64,000 nucleotides of DNA, from assembly GCA_033557465.1 (NCBI GenBank), contig CM066047.1:3286001-3350000 (forward strand), written 5' to 3'. Positions 54,040 through 64,000 of this stretch are shown one piece after another (position 1 is the stretch's first letter; each line of letters starts with the position of its first letter). Made by a program: the position numbers and the translations under genes. Below the pieces are notes generated by a model that was given only the letters and a program-made list of their open reading frames with translations, had not been told where the DNA came from and made no database searches. The stretch comes from Ichthyophis bannanicus. Taxonomy: Eukaryota; Chordata; Amphibia; Gymnophiona; Ichthyophiidae.

Positions 54040-55720
54040 AATGCCTTGATCTACATGCATTATTTGCTAAGCTATAAGTGTTTCTACTGCATGAGCTTGA
54101 TGGGAACCATATTGGTGGTCATCAAGTGCCTTTGTTGTATCTATGTGTTGCTGCAGTTGGTATTGAACTGTTTTTTCAATGGTTTTAGCTATGAAGGGGA
54201 TACTTGATATGGATCTATATGCAGATGGATCTTCTCTGTTGCGTGTTTTGTTTTTTAACATGGTCGTATGCATGGTAGTTTTACGTCAGCTGGCAGTAAA
54301 TCAATCTCTACTACAAGGAATACTATGTTTTAATATTATGGGTGCTGGTTCTGGTTTTATAGACTTGATCCATGTACTGGGCATGGGTCACAAGGGGAAG
54401 TAGTGGTATTTACTATAAAATAGAACTAAAACAAATGCTAAACCTCATAGCAAAGTTTGCATCCCAAAAGACCCCACAGACTGCAAATTCAACTGAATTG
54501 TGGGAAAACTCTTCTGTAGGATTTAAACTAATAACAAATAACCTGGCGTAATTTGCTAGAATAATGATCAGCAAGGGTTTGAGCATGTATTGGGTATTTC
54601 ATATTGGGATCCTTTGGTGGATTGGGTAACAGACCTAGAGAGGTGTTAGAGCTTATAAAGGCATTGTTATGGTTTCTAGTATAGTAACTCTTTTTTCTCA
54701 AGTTTATTATTTCTTTGTATGATGTTAGAAAAGAAATGGAGGGCTAAAGGAGCACCTGAAAGCAAAACACAATACTTAGCAAAATAGTGTTTGTAAGGTC
54801 GGTCTTTGCTTTGACCAGCTCTAAAGTGTACCATGGATTGGCTTTACTCCTTGGTTTGGTATGTGCATTAGGTGAAGGTTTTGGTGGGTGTCTGGATACT
54901 GCTTCTATTTCATTGTTTTCTTAGGTCATTCAGATTTGGGGTTTTGGTATTTGTGAATCTTTATTTCAGCTCAAATGAATTCATCTACGTTTTGACATAC
55001 CAATGCAACCTCTCAATATAGAAGATATCCAATTCACATTTGAATGTCTGTCTTAAGGTGATGGTCTGACCATGGCACATGTGTTCTTTGGGTAGGAAGA
55101 CCATATCAAGGATGATAACACCACCCAAAGTAACACAACATAGTAACAAGACCATTTCCCTTGTTGTGGGTGTGTGCTTGGATTATTTGTTGATAAAACT
55201 ACAAATACAGATACATTCAGGGAAGCCATGGAGTAAACTGGGATAAGTCCCCTAGTACCATCTGATACATTGTGAAACCTCAATTAAACCTTACATAACT
55301 TAGAAAAGTGCCCCAGGAACTGTTGATAGGGTTTCATAGTTGGTGGTCTGTAAATGAGTGAAGGATGTGTGACATATTCAGGGTAGAGAACCAATCCTTT
55401 GCAAAAGATGACATAAAATTTATCCAATAGTTCACCAAAGTCATTTGAGAGCAATTATTAGTAACCCCCCCCCCTCCCTCCTCTTCTATATTGGTACAAG
55501 GGCAATTGAACAGCTTATAACCTGGTGTGTTAGATACAGACACTGTCCACCTTAACACTAAACACACTGTTAGGCAGGTTTCTGTAATACATATTATACA
55601 GGATGTCATCAATGATGACAAGCCTGATCTACTATGTTGTTTGTTCCCCCAGAAATGTCTTTGTGTTAATAGATTGTTGAATCCCCCCCCCCCCCCCCCA
55701 TCACTACACACACTCAATAA
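54040..55720 (-). pseudogene. L2-like LINE endonuclease to RT, minus copy
   Basis: Reading leftwards: CIICITETCLTVC (endonuclease start, ITETWL form) and EEEGGGGV (RGGG form) at 55717-55470; VFLPKEHMCHGQTIT (SDH-region remnant) near 55100; a HPWYTLELVKAKTDL-type linker near 54850; SYYTR...PPKDP...YPIHAQTLADHYSSKL near 54700-54570; and RT start DPSAYRSISSIPFIAKTIEKTVQYQL and DDHQYGSHQAHAVETL (54273-54067). Frames are shifted several times. Confidence 0.75.
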
Positions 55721-57839
55721 CCCTAATTAGAATAAATACCAGGTCCATTGTTTTTCAGTAAATCTTGAATACGGTTTCAGAGTGCTGGTGTATGTTGGAG
55801 TGTGTGATTGTGTGATACCCATTGTTGGGTAAGATGGTGTGAGTAATACACATATTCACTGTACACATTCCCAAGGGTAGGATGATGTTGTGTATATACA
55901 GGATGGTACAACAACATCCCGTTTGTGTAGCTACTGTACACGTACTTAAATAGCTCCCTTACCATCTAAAGTCTTTGATCAAAGGTATTTGTGTAACACC
56001 CCTAAAGTCTTTGTATCTGGTTATTAGTAGTTCAGTATCAATATTGTAATAAGGAACAATTACAGAAATTAACTGACAATATAAATGATCCTTTGTGGGA
56101 GTGTCTCATTACTCTAGAAACTTGGTAGCATTAGTTCATACCGTATCCTATGGGTTTATTGGTTTTCCAAACATATACCATTGGCACAGGTATTGCTGGA
56201 TTTCTAAATGTGGTTAAGCTTGTACATTACATTGCTAGATCATGTGTTGCATAGAGGTACTCATACCTTTTGAAGGTGAGAAGTATGTTGACGTATGTTA
56301 GGACTTGTCTGGGCTCAATGGTGCTCTTTTAGAGTAGTTAGGGCTCACCTCAGCATGTTCTGGGTGGTCAGCTCCGTTGCAGGCTGCTCAGTCCCTGCAG
56401 GGAGAGTGCAGCAGCCTCTGTGTTTAACCCCACACACACAAGGTCCTCAGATGACCCATGTGCCTGGCCCTTATGGGCCTCACCAAACTGCTAAGGCAGT
56501 TCACACAGCACAAGTTGGACAAAAGTGTATAGCAGGGCAGATGTAAGAAGACCCTGCTATAATCTATGATGATGAAGACCAGTAAAATCAAATCTAGTTG
56601 CCTCCCCCTCTACTCTCTCTGTACAGAGTTCCTTTGTGCAGACTCTTTAGCCTGAGAAAGAGCTCGAAGTTACACACCATACTAGACTCCCTTAGTCCAG
56701 ATCTCCCACTGCAACATCTATCCCTCCTACCCCCCCTTTCCTGTACAGGGGTCCACTTGCACCCAACACACAGAGGGCAGCAAATACAAACTGTGCCACT
56801 ATGTGTAGAGTGGCCCTTTGGTGCCCCTTCTCTCAGTCCCCCGCCTAACGACCATCACAGAACCCTTGCCATCATTAGCAGCTCTCCCCAATCGGGGATA
56901 GAGCCTCCGGCAGCAGGGTAACAGCAACATTCGCCCAATCAGAGCTGCCTGCATGGTCTTTTAAGGTTCTTTTTGAGTGGTCATATGTTGAGGCCTGGTG
57001 GAAGCATATAAGGAATGTAATCTGCTTAACAGGAAACGGAACTTGCGGTTCAAGAGTCTCTTCTGTCACCTTTGTTTTGTATCCAGAGGTGAATCAACTT
57101 TCTCCTTTTTCATCTGGGAGTCCAGCAGCTGGGAGCACTCTGTCCACAGCCATGTTTCACCTCATGGATATTGCAGAAAAAAACGTGATCTACATCAGGA
57201 GTACTATCGATCTGCTCCCGATACTAGCAACAGCTCTCATCAGCAAGGAGATAAAGCCACAACATAAGGAGCAACACCAAACCCTCACTCGATCTATTAG
57301 AGCACACCAAAAAGATCATGCTATCAGAGAATGCGCCTGAGGAGGAACACTTGATAATCTTCCAAAACGACTCCAATCGTCCTTCAACCATGCTACCCAC
57401 ACCAAGTATACAACAAACACTCCCTCAAAACCTCTATTAAATGCTGTTAGATATTGTTTACTTAACACCCATATTATATATATATATAGCCAGTAATATT
57501 TACCCTCCTACACCATTATTGTGAGATACTGTTGCCAGTAGTAAGTACCCTCCCTCCCACTCTACCCTTTACCTCTTATAATCTTAGTAGGAGACAGTGT
57601 GTTCATTTTATATCTCCTTTTCACTCTCTTCTTAATAACCCTCCTAACTCAACACATATACACTTACAAAACCAACCAAAGCCCATACAAAAACATCCCA
57701 ATCGTAACCGGAACCCTTATAATAATTTCCCAATCACCTACAATCAGTACCAGAACCCAATATATAGCTCTACATACACAAACTCTCATGATCACCATTC
57801 GCGCCACACCTCACAGAAATGCCATCACCGTCTCATCCA
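55721..57839. other. Unassigned DNA
   Basis: No gene is supported. 56880-56960 carries a CCAATCAGAG box in a GC-richer patch, possibly the 5' region of a LINE. Open frames at 57077-57340 have no recognised motifs. A TATATA repeat lies at about 57475-57487. Confidence 0.4.
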
Positions 57840-59815
57840 AACTCGACATCTTTATTCGACTCTACGCACGTTGACTTCTCTCCACTCCCCCACATCTACA
57901 GCCCTTGTTCCTTCCCCCTCCCTTCTGGCTTCCTTTGACTACAAGATTTCCTCCCTGCAAGCCTCCTTACCTGTCTGCCCTGATCCAATTCATTCTCCCC
58001 CTCCAGTGGCTTCCCCTCCCCCTACTGCTCAGCTTTCCCACTCTTGGGCTTCTTTCTCTCTAATTACCTCCTCTGAGCTCTCTACCACCTGATCTCCTTG
58101 TCCTCGGGATCCCATCCCCTCCACGTGGCTTCTTGACCCATCTCTTGCACTTCTTCTGTATATATCCTCACTATGTTCAACACTAGTCTGTCCACGGGTA
58201 TCTTCCCCTCCTCCTGGAAGCATGCTCTAATTCGCCCCATTCTTAAAAACTCTTCTCTTGATCCTTCCATTCCCTATCGTCCTGTATCTAATAGAGTCGA
58301 GGTAGTGTGAGAGTTGAGCAAAACGAAACTTTCCAAGTAGCTTAGAAAGGAAAGGAAGATTAATTTCCTCCACCCCTGCCAATCGGGTTTCTGCACAGGT
58401 CACAGTGTTGACACCATTCTTCTTGCATTCACCAACGCACTACATGTGGCTTACGATCAGGGTAATATTTCGGTGGCGGTTGCTCTAGATCAAAAGCCGC
58501 TGAAAGATCTTGTCCATCACTCTCTTCTTCTCCTTCAGTTACGGGAAGCTGGGTTATGTAGTACTGTGCATCACTGGTTTCACTCTTTTCTCTCCTGTTC
58601 TGTGCTCTCTCCTTCTTCTTCTACCTCCGCTTCTACTTCCTTTCCTCTTACCTGTGGGGTACCCCAAGGTTCTGTCTTGGCCTCTCTTCTATTTAACCGT
58701 TTTTTAGCACCTCTTGCACTCTTAATTCAGGAATCTCTGCCTTTCTCTACACAGATGACATCGTCGTGCTCCATCATACTTCTTCCTCCTGTCCCAATCT
58801 CACTGCCCTTAATTCATGTCTTTCCGCTGTAGCCAACTGGTTGACCCTTCACTGTTTGCATCTTAATCTCACTAAAACCATTGCCATCTGGTTCTCCCAT
58901 GGGTCCACACCCCCTACACTTGCCCCCTCTTTTTCTGGGTCCCCTGTCCCCTTAGTCTCTACCTTTCGCTACCTCGGTGTCCACTTTGCTTCTGATCTGT
59001 CCTTCCAGTCACATCTTTCTCACATTACCAAGTCCTCTTTCTTTTTCCTCCACCAAATTACATGCAGTTCATCCCTTCTTGTCCCCGGCAGCTCTCACCA
59101 CCCTGGTATTGTCTTTGCAAAATTGACACGTGAAATAACCAAACTCCGTTCTTATTGGTCTTCCTAAGTCTCGTTGTATGCGTTGTAAACGGGATCAACA
59201 TACTGCCGCCCGTCGTATTTGTCATGCCTCTCCCTGCGACCACATCACTCCTCTCCTGTTTCACCTCCACTGGTTACCCTTCCCTTACCGCTCCCAATTT
59301 AAGCTTCTCACTCTGGTACACAAAGCACTTCACACTAGCTCCCCTCAATACCTTGCTGATCTACTTTCTATTCATACCCCCCGGTATACTCCCCGCTCCT
59401 TTCATCTTCACCGTCTAGCCCTTCCCTCCCCTGCCCGCGCTCATCTACAGTCCACCCACTCCTCTGCCTTTTTGTTTATTGGCCCCGCCCTCTGGAACTC
59501 TCTACCCTCCTCCCTCCGTCTTGAACCGCTCTTCTCCACCTTTAAACAAAACCTAACACCACACCTTTTCTCTTTAGCTTTCGATGTGCCCTCTCCTTTT
59601 GTGTGATCCCCTTTTCCTGCCCCTAACCTCCCCTTACCCATTCCTTGTCTCTCTTGTCTGTTTAAAAGCATAGACACAATGTCGTGTTCAAAATAAAGTA
59701 GAGTATTTCCTTTCTTTTCGAGGCTTTGGCCTCTTTTAGACAATTGTTTTTATATTGTACAGCGCTTTGATGTTCTGTAGAAAGGCGATGTTATCAAAAA
59801 CCAATAAACATAACA
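57840..59815 (+). pseudogene. L2-like LINE, second subfamily, broken
   Basis: RT-containing part of an L2-group LINE distinct from its neighbours, strongly C- and T-rich. Motifs: SWASFSLITSSEL and SPCPRDPIPSTWLL (RT start, about 58040-58120); VDTILL-type (58400-58430); LTCGVPQGSVLASLLFNRFL (motif B, about 58645-58710); a broken YADD near 58750 (TQMTSS in one frame, TDDIVV in the other); VSTFRYLGVHFASDLSF; ITPLLFHLHWLPFPYRSQFKLLT (about 59245-59310); ALWNSLPSSLRLE and FKQNLTPHLFSLAF (59178-59606). The 3' end TTGTACAGCGCTTTGATG...GGCGATGTTATC, then AATAAACATAAC near 59810, is a different stem from the other L2 copies. Confidence 0.85.
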
Positions 59816-59829
59816 TTACAAGTGACTGT

Positions 59830-62800
59830 ATTTGTCATTTTGGTCAATTTGGTGTTAAAGCACCAACCCATAACTCATCCTAACAAACATCCGATCCATA
59901 AGAAACAAAATACAAATAATGTCAGGGGATGTATCGTTAATTATGTCATTAATTATTGGTATCACTGAAACATGGCTCTCACCTACAGACACTATACTAC
60001 TAAACCAACTAACCACATATCAATATGACATATTCAATTGCTAACGGAATATAAAAAGAGGAGGTGGTGTACTGATTCTCACCAAAACTGACCTAAACGT
60101 CACCCTAACAAACCCTAAATAATATAGATGGAATGGACATCGTTAACATAGAAAATAAAACTGTGGCCCTTACCCTCATCTACGGACCCCCTTCATCCGA
60201 TCAGAAAAACCTCACCCCTATCCTAGAACTCGCATGCACAGCATCACAAATCAAACCACTTATACTCCTTGGTGATTTGAACCTTCCATCACCGAACCAT
60301 TCACAATCAGATAACTTCATAGATGCTATGTCACAAATGGAGTCCACACAGATAATACACACTCCTACACACAAAAAAGGTAACATACTTGACGTAAGTT
60401 TCCTCCCATCCACACTCTACAGTCACTTATTACATACCACTCCCAGCGTAACCGAAGTACCCTGGTCTGACCACCATCTAATCACAATCCAGCTACCGGC
60501 ACAAGTCCCAAAAACAATGGGAGCACAACTCCACATACATCATGCTTTGTATGCTTTGACAAAAGACACATTCCTCGACAAAGTACTACCCAAACTAAAC
60601 ACAAGCTCACCAGACATCAACTCAACCATAAGACGTTGGAATCTAACTATTCAAAAAGCAGCTGTCCACACACATGTCTTACACAAACAAACAAACAAGG
60701 CAGAAAAATGGTTCACCAAAGAGCTGACAAAACTAAAAAACCAACTGAGGAGACAAGAAAGGAGATGGAGAAAACTAAACTCTGATGAAAACAAATCCTA
60801 ATACATGCTCCTACTTATTAGTTTAGGTTTGGTGTTAATTGTGTTTTTGTATTCTATAACTCCCTAGGGCGGTTGATGGATGAGTTTATTGCTTTAGAGT
60901 GGTAGTCGTTTTGATGTGTTATTTGTGATTGTATATTTATTGCTTGTTGTTTTGCTAGTGTTAGTAAAAACATTAACCAAAACATTTTGCAGAAAACCTA
61001 AAAACCAAGAGCCTCAACTCCTTTATTATTATCAAACAGGACGATCACACATGAATGGACAAGTTTCCAGTTGGTAGAAGAAAAGCAACTTCTCAAACTC
61101 ATAACAATGATAAACATCACCACCTCCCCACTTGATCCATGCCCTGTATCATGGATTAAGTGTGTGAAAGATGATGAACTGGTGGTAAATCTACAACACA
61201 TAGTTAACCAATCCCTTTCACAGGGCATCATGCCTGATGCCCTAAAACTCACAACACTCTGACCAATAATAAAGGATAATAAGCTCGACTCAAAAGACCT
61301 GAACTCATACAGACCCATAGCCAGCATTCCATTCATAGCCAAAATAATAGAGAAAACAATTCAAACTCAGTTACAAGAACTAAATTGATGAACACAAACC
61401 ACTTGACTCACACCAATGTGGAGGGTTTCTACTCCATGGGATGGGTGGAAACCAATCACCCTTATGGACTTCCTCATCAGGGGCACAGATGACAAACACC
61501 AAGGCTTCTTACTCCTATTTATAGATATCGCTGCCACCTTTATAACATTAATCACCTGACACTGATCAACAGGTTAGGAAACCTAGGAATAGGCGGGATT
61601 GTCCTTAATTAGTTCAAATCCTACATTTCACATAGCTTCATATGCATCCAAATTGACCAACAAGCATCAGAAACATTCCCCCAAGGACAGGGAATACCCC
61701 CAAGGATCAGCCCTTTCAGCCCTGCTATTTAGCCTGTACCTGCAACTGATATCAGCATATATAAAATGGGTTAATCCTGTGTGTTTTAAATATGTTTGCT
61801 GACATCATGCTAGCTATCCCCATAAGCATTAAAAACCCTACATATGATTTGCTATCCAAATGCATGGCTGAGACCTCCTCCTGGATGGAAACTAACCACC
61901 TCAGCATAAACCTCAAAACAACAGAGGCAATGTTTGTAACAAGATCATCTATGACTGTGCTTGTTTCCAGGTAAGTGTTCTCAATCAACAAAACCTCCAT
62001 ACCTGTCAGAAAACAGGTAAACTACTTAGTGTGGTCTATTATTACTCCTCTCACCATGCTACCACACATAAAACTATTCAGCACCTGTTTGTTTTGAGTT
62101 TATAGAAAATGGTTTTTACTAAGGCCACTCCTCGAAACACAAGACTTTAGATCCGTAGTAAGTACACTGATCACCCCTCACTTCGACTATTGCAATAGTC
62201 TCCTAATAGGCAAGCTTTAGCAATTACTTTTGCACAGATGTTTTGTGCTCTTTGTAGAAGGTATGTGTTATTTTGAGGGAGGCCTAACAGACCATGTAAC
62301 CTCAATACTGCTGGAACTCCACTGGCTCCCTATAAACAGCTGAATCAAATATAACATTATCCTAACAACCTATAAACTCAAACGACACAACCCCCTCACA
62401 CTTATCCACATTACTACAATCTCCATCATCGACAAGGACCCTCAGACAAACTGCAGCCCACTCCCTCATCATACGAAAAGCCATCCGGAAAACTAAGAAT
62501 ACCACTAGCTCCAGAGCATTCTCATTCACTGCTCCTACACTCTGGAACGACCTCTGTATTGAACCTTGCACCATAAGAGACCTCATCCAATTCAGAAAAG
62601 AATTAAAGACCTACCTGTTCACTGAACACTTCGAAATCCCCTACTCCCCCAAAGCCAGCTCTACAACAAACGTGGTCACACATACACAAACTCCCTTAAT
62701 CCCAACAATGTAACCACAACCCCGGCCCCCCCCCCCCCCCCCAAAGATGACAAAAACGGAACTACATTCCAGCACCGACACCAATATCTGCACCATACAC

Positions 62801-63025
62801 CACACGCTGTAAATGTATACATTTGACATTGATTTCTATCGGTCTAAGTTTATAACTATTTACATTGATATTTATTGTTCAATTTGTGTACAAAAGTATG
62901 TTTTTGCTTTACTACCTACAAACTTTATCCAGACTGTTCATCTGTTATATGTAAACCACCCTTGATCTCTGGAAGGGGCAGTATAAAAGAAATAGATACA
63001 TACATAAATAAATAAAAAAAACTAG
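59830..63025 (+). pseudogene. L2-like LINE, third copy, broken
   Basis: Begins with IRNKIQ and GITETWLSPTDT (endonuclease start, about 59890-59990), RGGGVLIL (about 60060) and an open frame 60133-60801 with TLIYGPPSSDQKN, LLGDLNLPSP, PWSDHHLITI and EKWFTKELTKLKN. Then VNQSLSQGIMPDALKLT and SYRPIASIPFIAKIIEKTI (about 61200-61360); NPVCFKYVC/ADIMLAIP at the YADD position (about 61780-61820); TPHFDYCNSLLIGKL (about 62175); HWLPIN (about 62325); and the C-terminal RAFSFTAPTLWNDLCIEP-type segment (about 62510-62560). The 3' end is ATGTAAACCACCCTTGATC...GGGGCAGTATAAAAG with ATAAATAAATAAAAAAAAC to about 63025. It is close in family to 49680-53760. Confidence 0.85.
62726..62742 (-). repeat. Poly-C tract (17 C)
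   Basis: C run within the 3' end of the L2 copy, so G-tract growth also happens inside inserted elements. Confidence 0.95.
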
Positions 63026-64000
63026 AGTGTCCTCATACACGCCATGGAGCTGTATGCAGAAGGCATAGGCAGATGATGCATGTTTGTGGACAAGATTTCC
63101 CCCCATTGCTCCAGTGCTATACACCACTACTCCTACAGTACATAAGCATGGGCCTACAGTGTCTTCTGACAAGTCCCTCCCCCCTCCTTTGTAAACTCAC
63201 TGTAGATCTGTGGTGGGATGGGCCCCATGGTCCTTTCAAGCTGATGATGATGGTAATTGTTCCTGGCAGCTCTCTCTGTTTCACTCTCTCTAGCACATCT
63301 TTTCTTTATAGTCTGAGTCTTCTCCATTCCTAACAGATGTCTGTTGGTGCTGTCACCCATATGTGCAATTTGAGAGCCCAACACCATCCCAACCCTCCTA
63401 TGGCAGCTGGGAGAGAGCAAAACTGCTGTTTCATATATCAGGGATACATTATACTGGACTCTTGTAAGAGATGAGGGGGGGGGGGGAGGGGGTACTTATC
63501 TGGACAATGAAGGGGGAGCAGCATGCATTTGAGTCAGCAAACCCTGTACAAACAAACACAAGGTGAGACCTCAGGCTTTTTATTCATGGTTCTCCTATAA
63601 AGAAGGGACAAAACGGCACCTAAAATGGGAGAGATCCACCATGGGCATGCTATACATCTCTCTCTATATAGTACATGTCTGGAGGTAGAGGAGAGTCCTC
63701 TACCTATCAAACCCTCTGGGGTGGATGGACCAAACCTACCCATCACCTATATATATCTCAGGTATGTGCAACTTCAGCAGCACTTTCTGGCTGGCAAAGG
63801 TAGATCACAACCTGTGTGATCTGGCCACCATGAAAATGAATTTGTAACCACACAGTTCAACCCAATACAGTTGGTGGCCCCCCCCCCCCCCCCTATGTAA
63901 ATGACTGAAGGTTTGTTAAAGAACTGTAAGGGGTAATTTGGATGTGATCATCTGTTGGGAAGTACATTGAATCCTTTGTACCTGTTTAGATTTTCCCTAA
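63026..64000. other. Unassigned DNA to window end
   Basis: No gene or known repeat is recognised. G runs at about 63475-63486 and a C run of 16 at 63878-63893. Confidence 0.5.

Noticed and set aside
57077..57340. 87-codon plus frame with a HLMDIAEKNVIYIRS-type phrase as a gene
   Set aside because: Plausible-looking composition but no known motif, no splice signals and no neighbours; might be the 5' part of a LINE.
1..64000. CRISPR arrays, bacterial operons, phage or retroviral genomes
   Set aside because: No regularly spaced repeats, no prokaryotic gene structure and no gag-pol-env arrangement or paired direct LTRs seen.

Overview
This window looks like intergenic or intronic DNA from a large, repeat-dense vertebrate genome. 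The mix of CR1-like and L2-like LINEs, L1-type ORF1 elements, DIRS tyrosine-recombinase retrotransposons, a Penelope-like element, tRNA-headed SINEs sharing an L2 tail, and a short palindromic element in about ten copies points to an amphibian. A caecilian is my best guess, but that is inference. I find no complete host gene. The only host-gene hints are one weak candidate exon on the minus strand (26042-26153) and a promoter-like patch near 20.57-20.80 kb.

Layout. 1-1818: unassigned. 1819-6926: an old, broken DIRS element (DIRS-A). 7.2-9.8 kb: unassigned DNA with two palindromic elements and LINE tails. 9.80-11.01 kb: the 3' half of a CR1-like LINE, split by a young, open-frame DIRS element (DIRS-B, 11012-16617); the LINE resumes at 16618. 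16.68-18.45 kb: a 5'-truncated Penelope-like element (PLE) whose GIY-YIG remnant lies between long inverted arms, with a hammerhead-ribozyme-like motif in one arm. 18.9-23.9 kb: a cluster of palindromic elements and CR1 3' ends. 24-28 kb: mostly unassigned, with SINEs and the candidate exon. 28.4-30.6 kb: a SINE, then an L2 LINE interrupted by an L1-type ORF1 insertion with target-site duplications. 32-36 kb: SINEs and L2 fragments. 37.16-38.82 kb: a complete ORF1-only L1-type insertion with 16-bp target-site duplications. 42.6-43.9 kb (minus): a decayed copy of an unusual protein family. 44-49.4 kb: CR1 and L2 fragments. 49.7-53.76 kb: a long L2 copy. 54.0-55.7 kb: an L2 copy on the minus strand. 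57.8-63.0 kb: two more L2 copies. The remainder is unassigned and rich in long G or C runs.

How the parts work together. DIRS-B keeps a gag-like ORF, a reverse transcriptase/RNase H ORF and a tyrosine recombinase ORF with its R-H-R-Y tetrad. It also keeps inverted terminal repeats and an internal region complementary to both ends, the layout expected for DIRS replication through a circle and recombinase-mediated insertion. Both DIRS copies insert without a target duplication. The SINEs carry L2-like 3' tails, which suggests mobilisation by L2 machinery. The L1-type elements carry ORF1 but no ORF2 and so probably depended on another L1.
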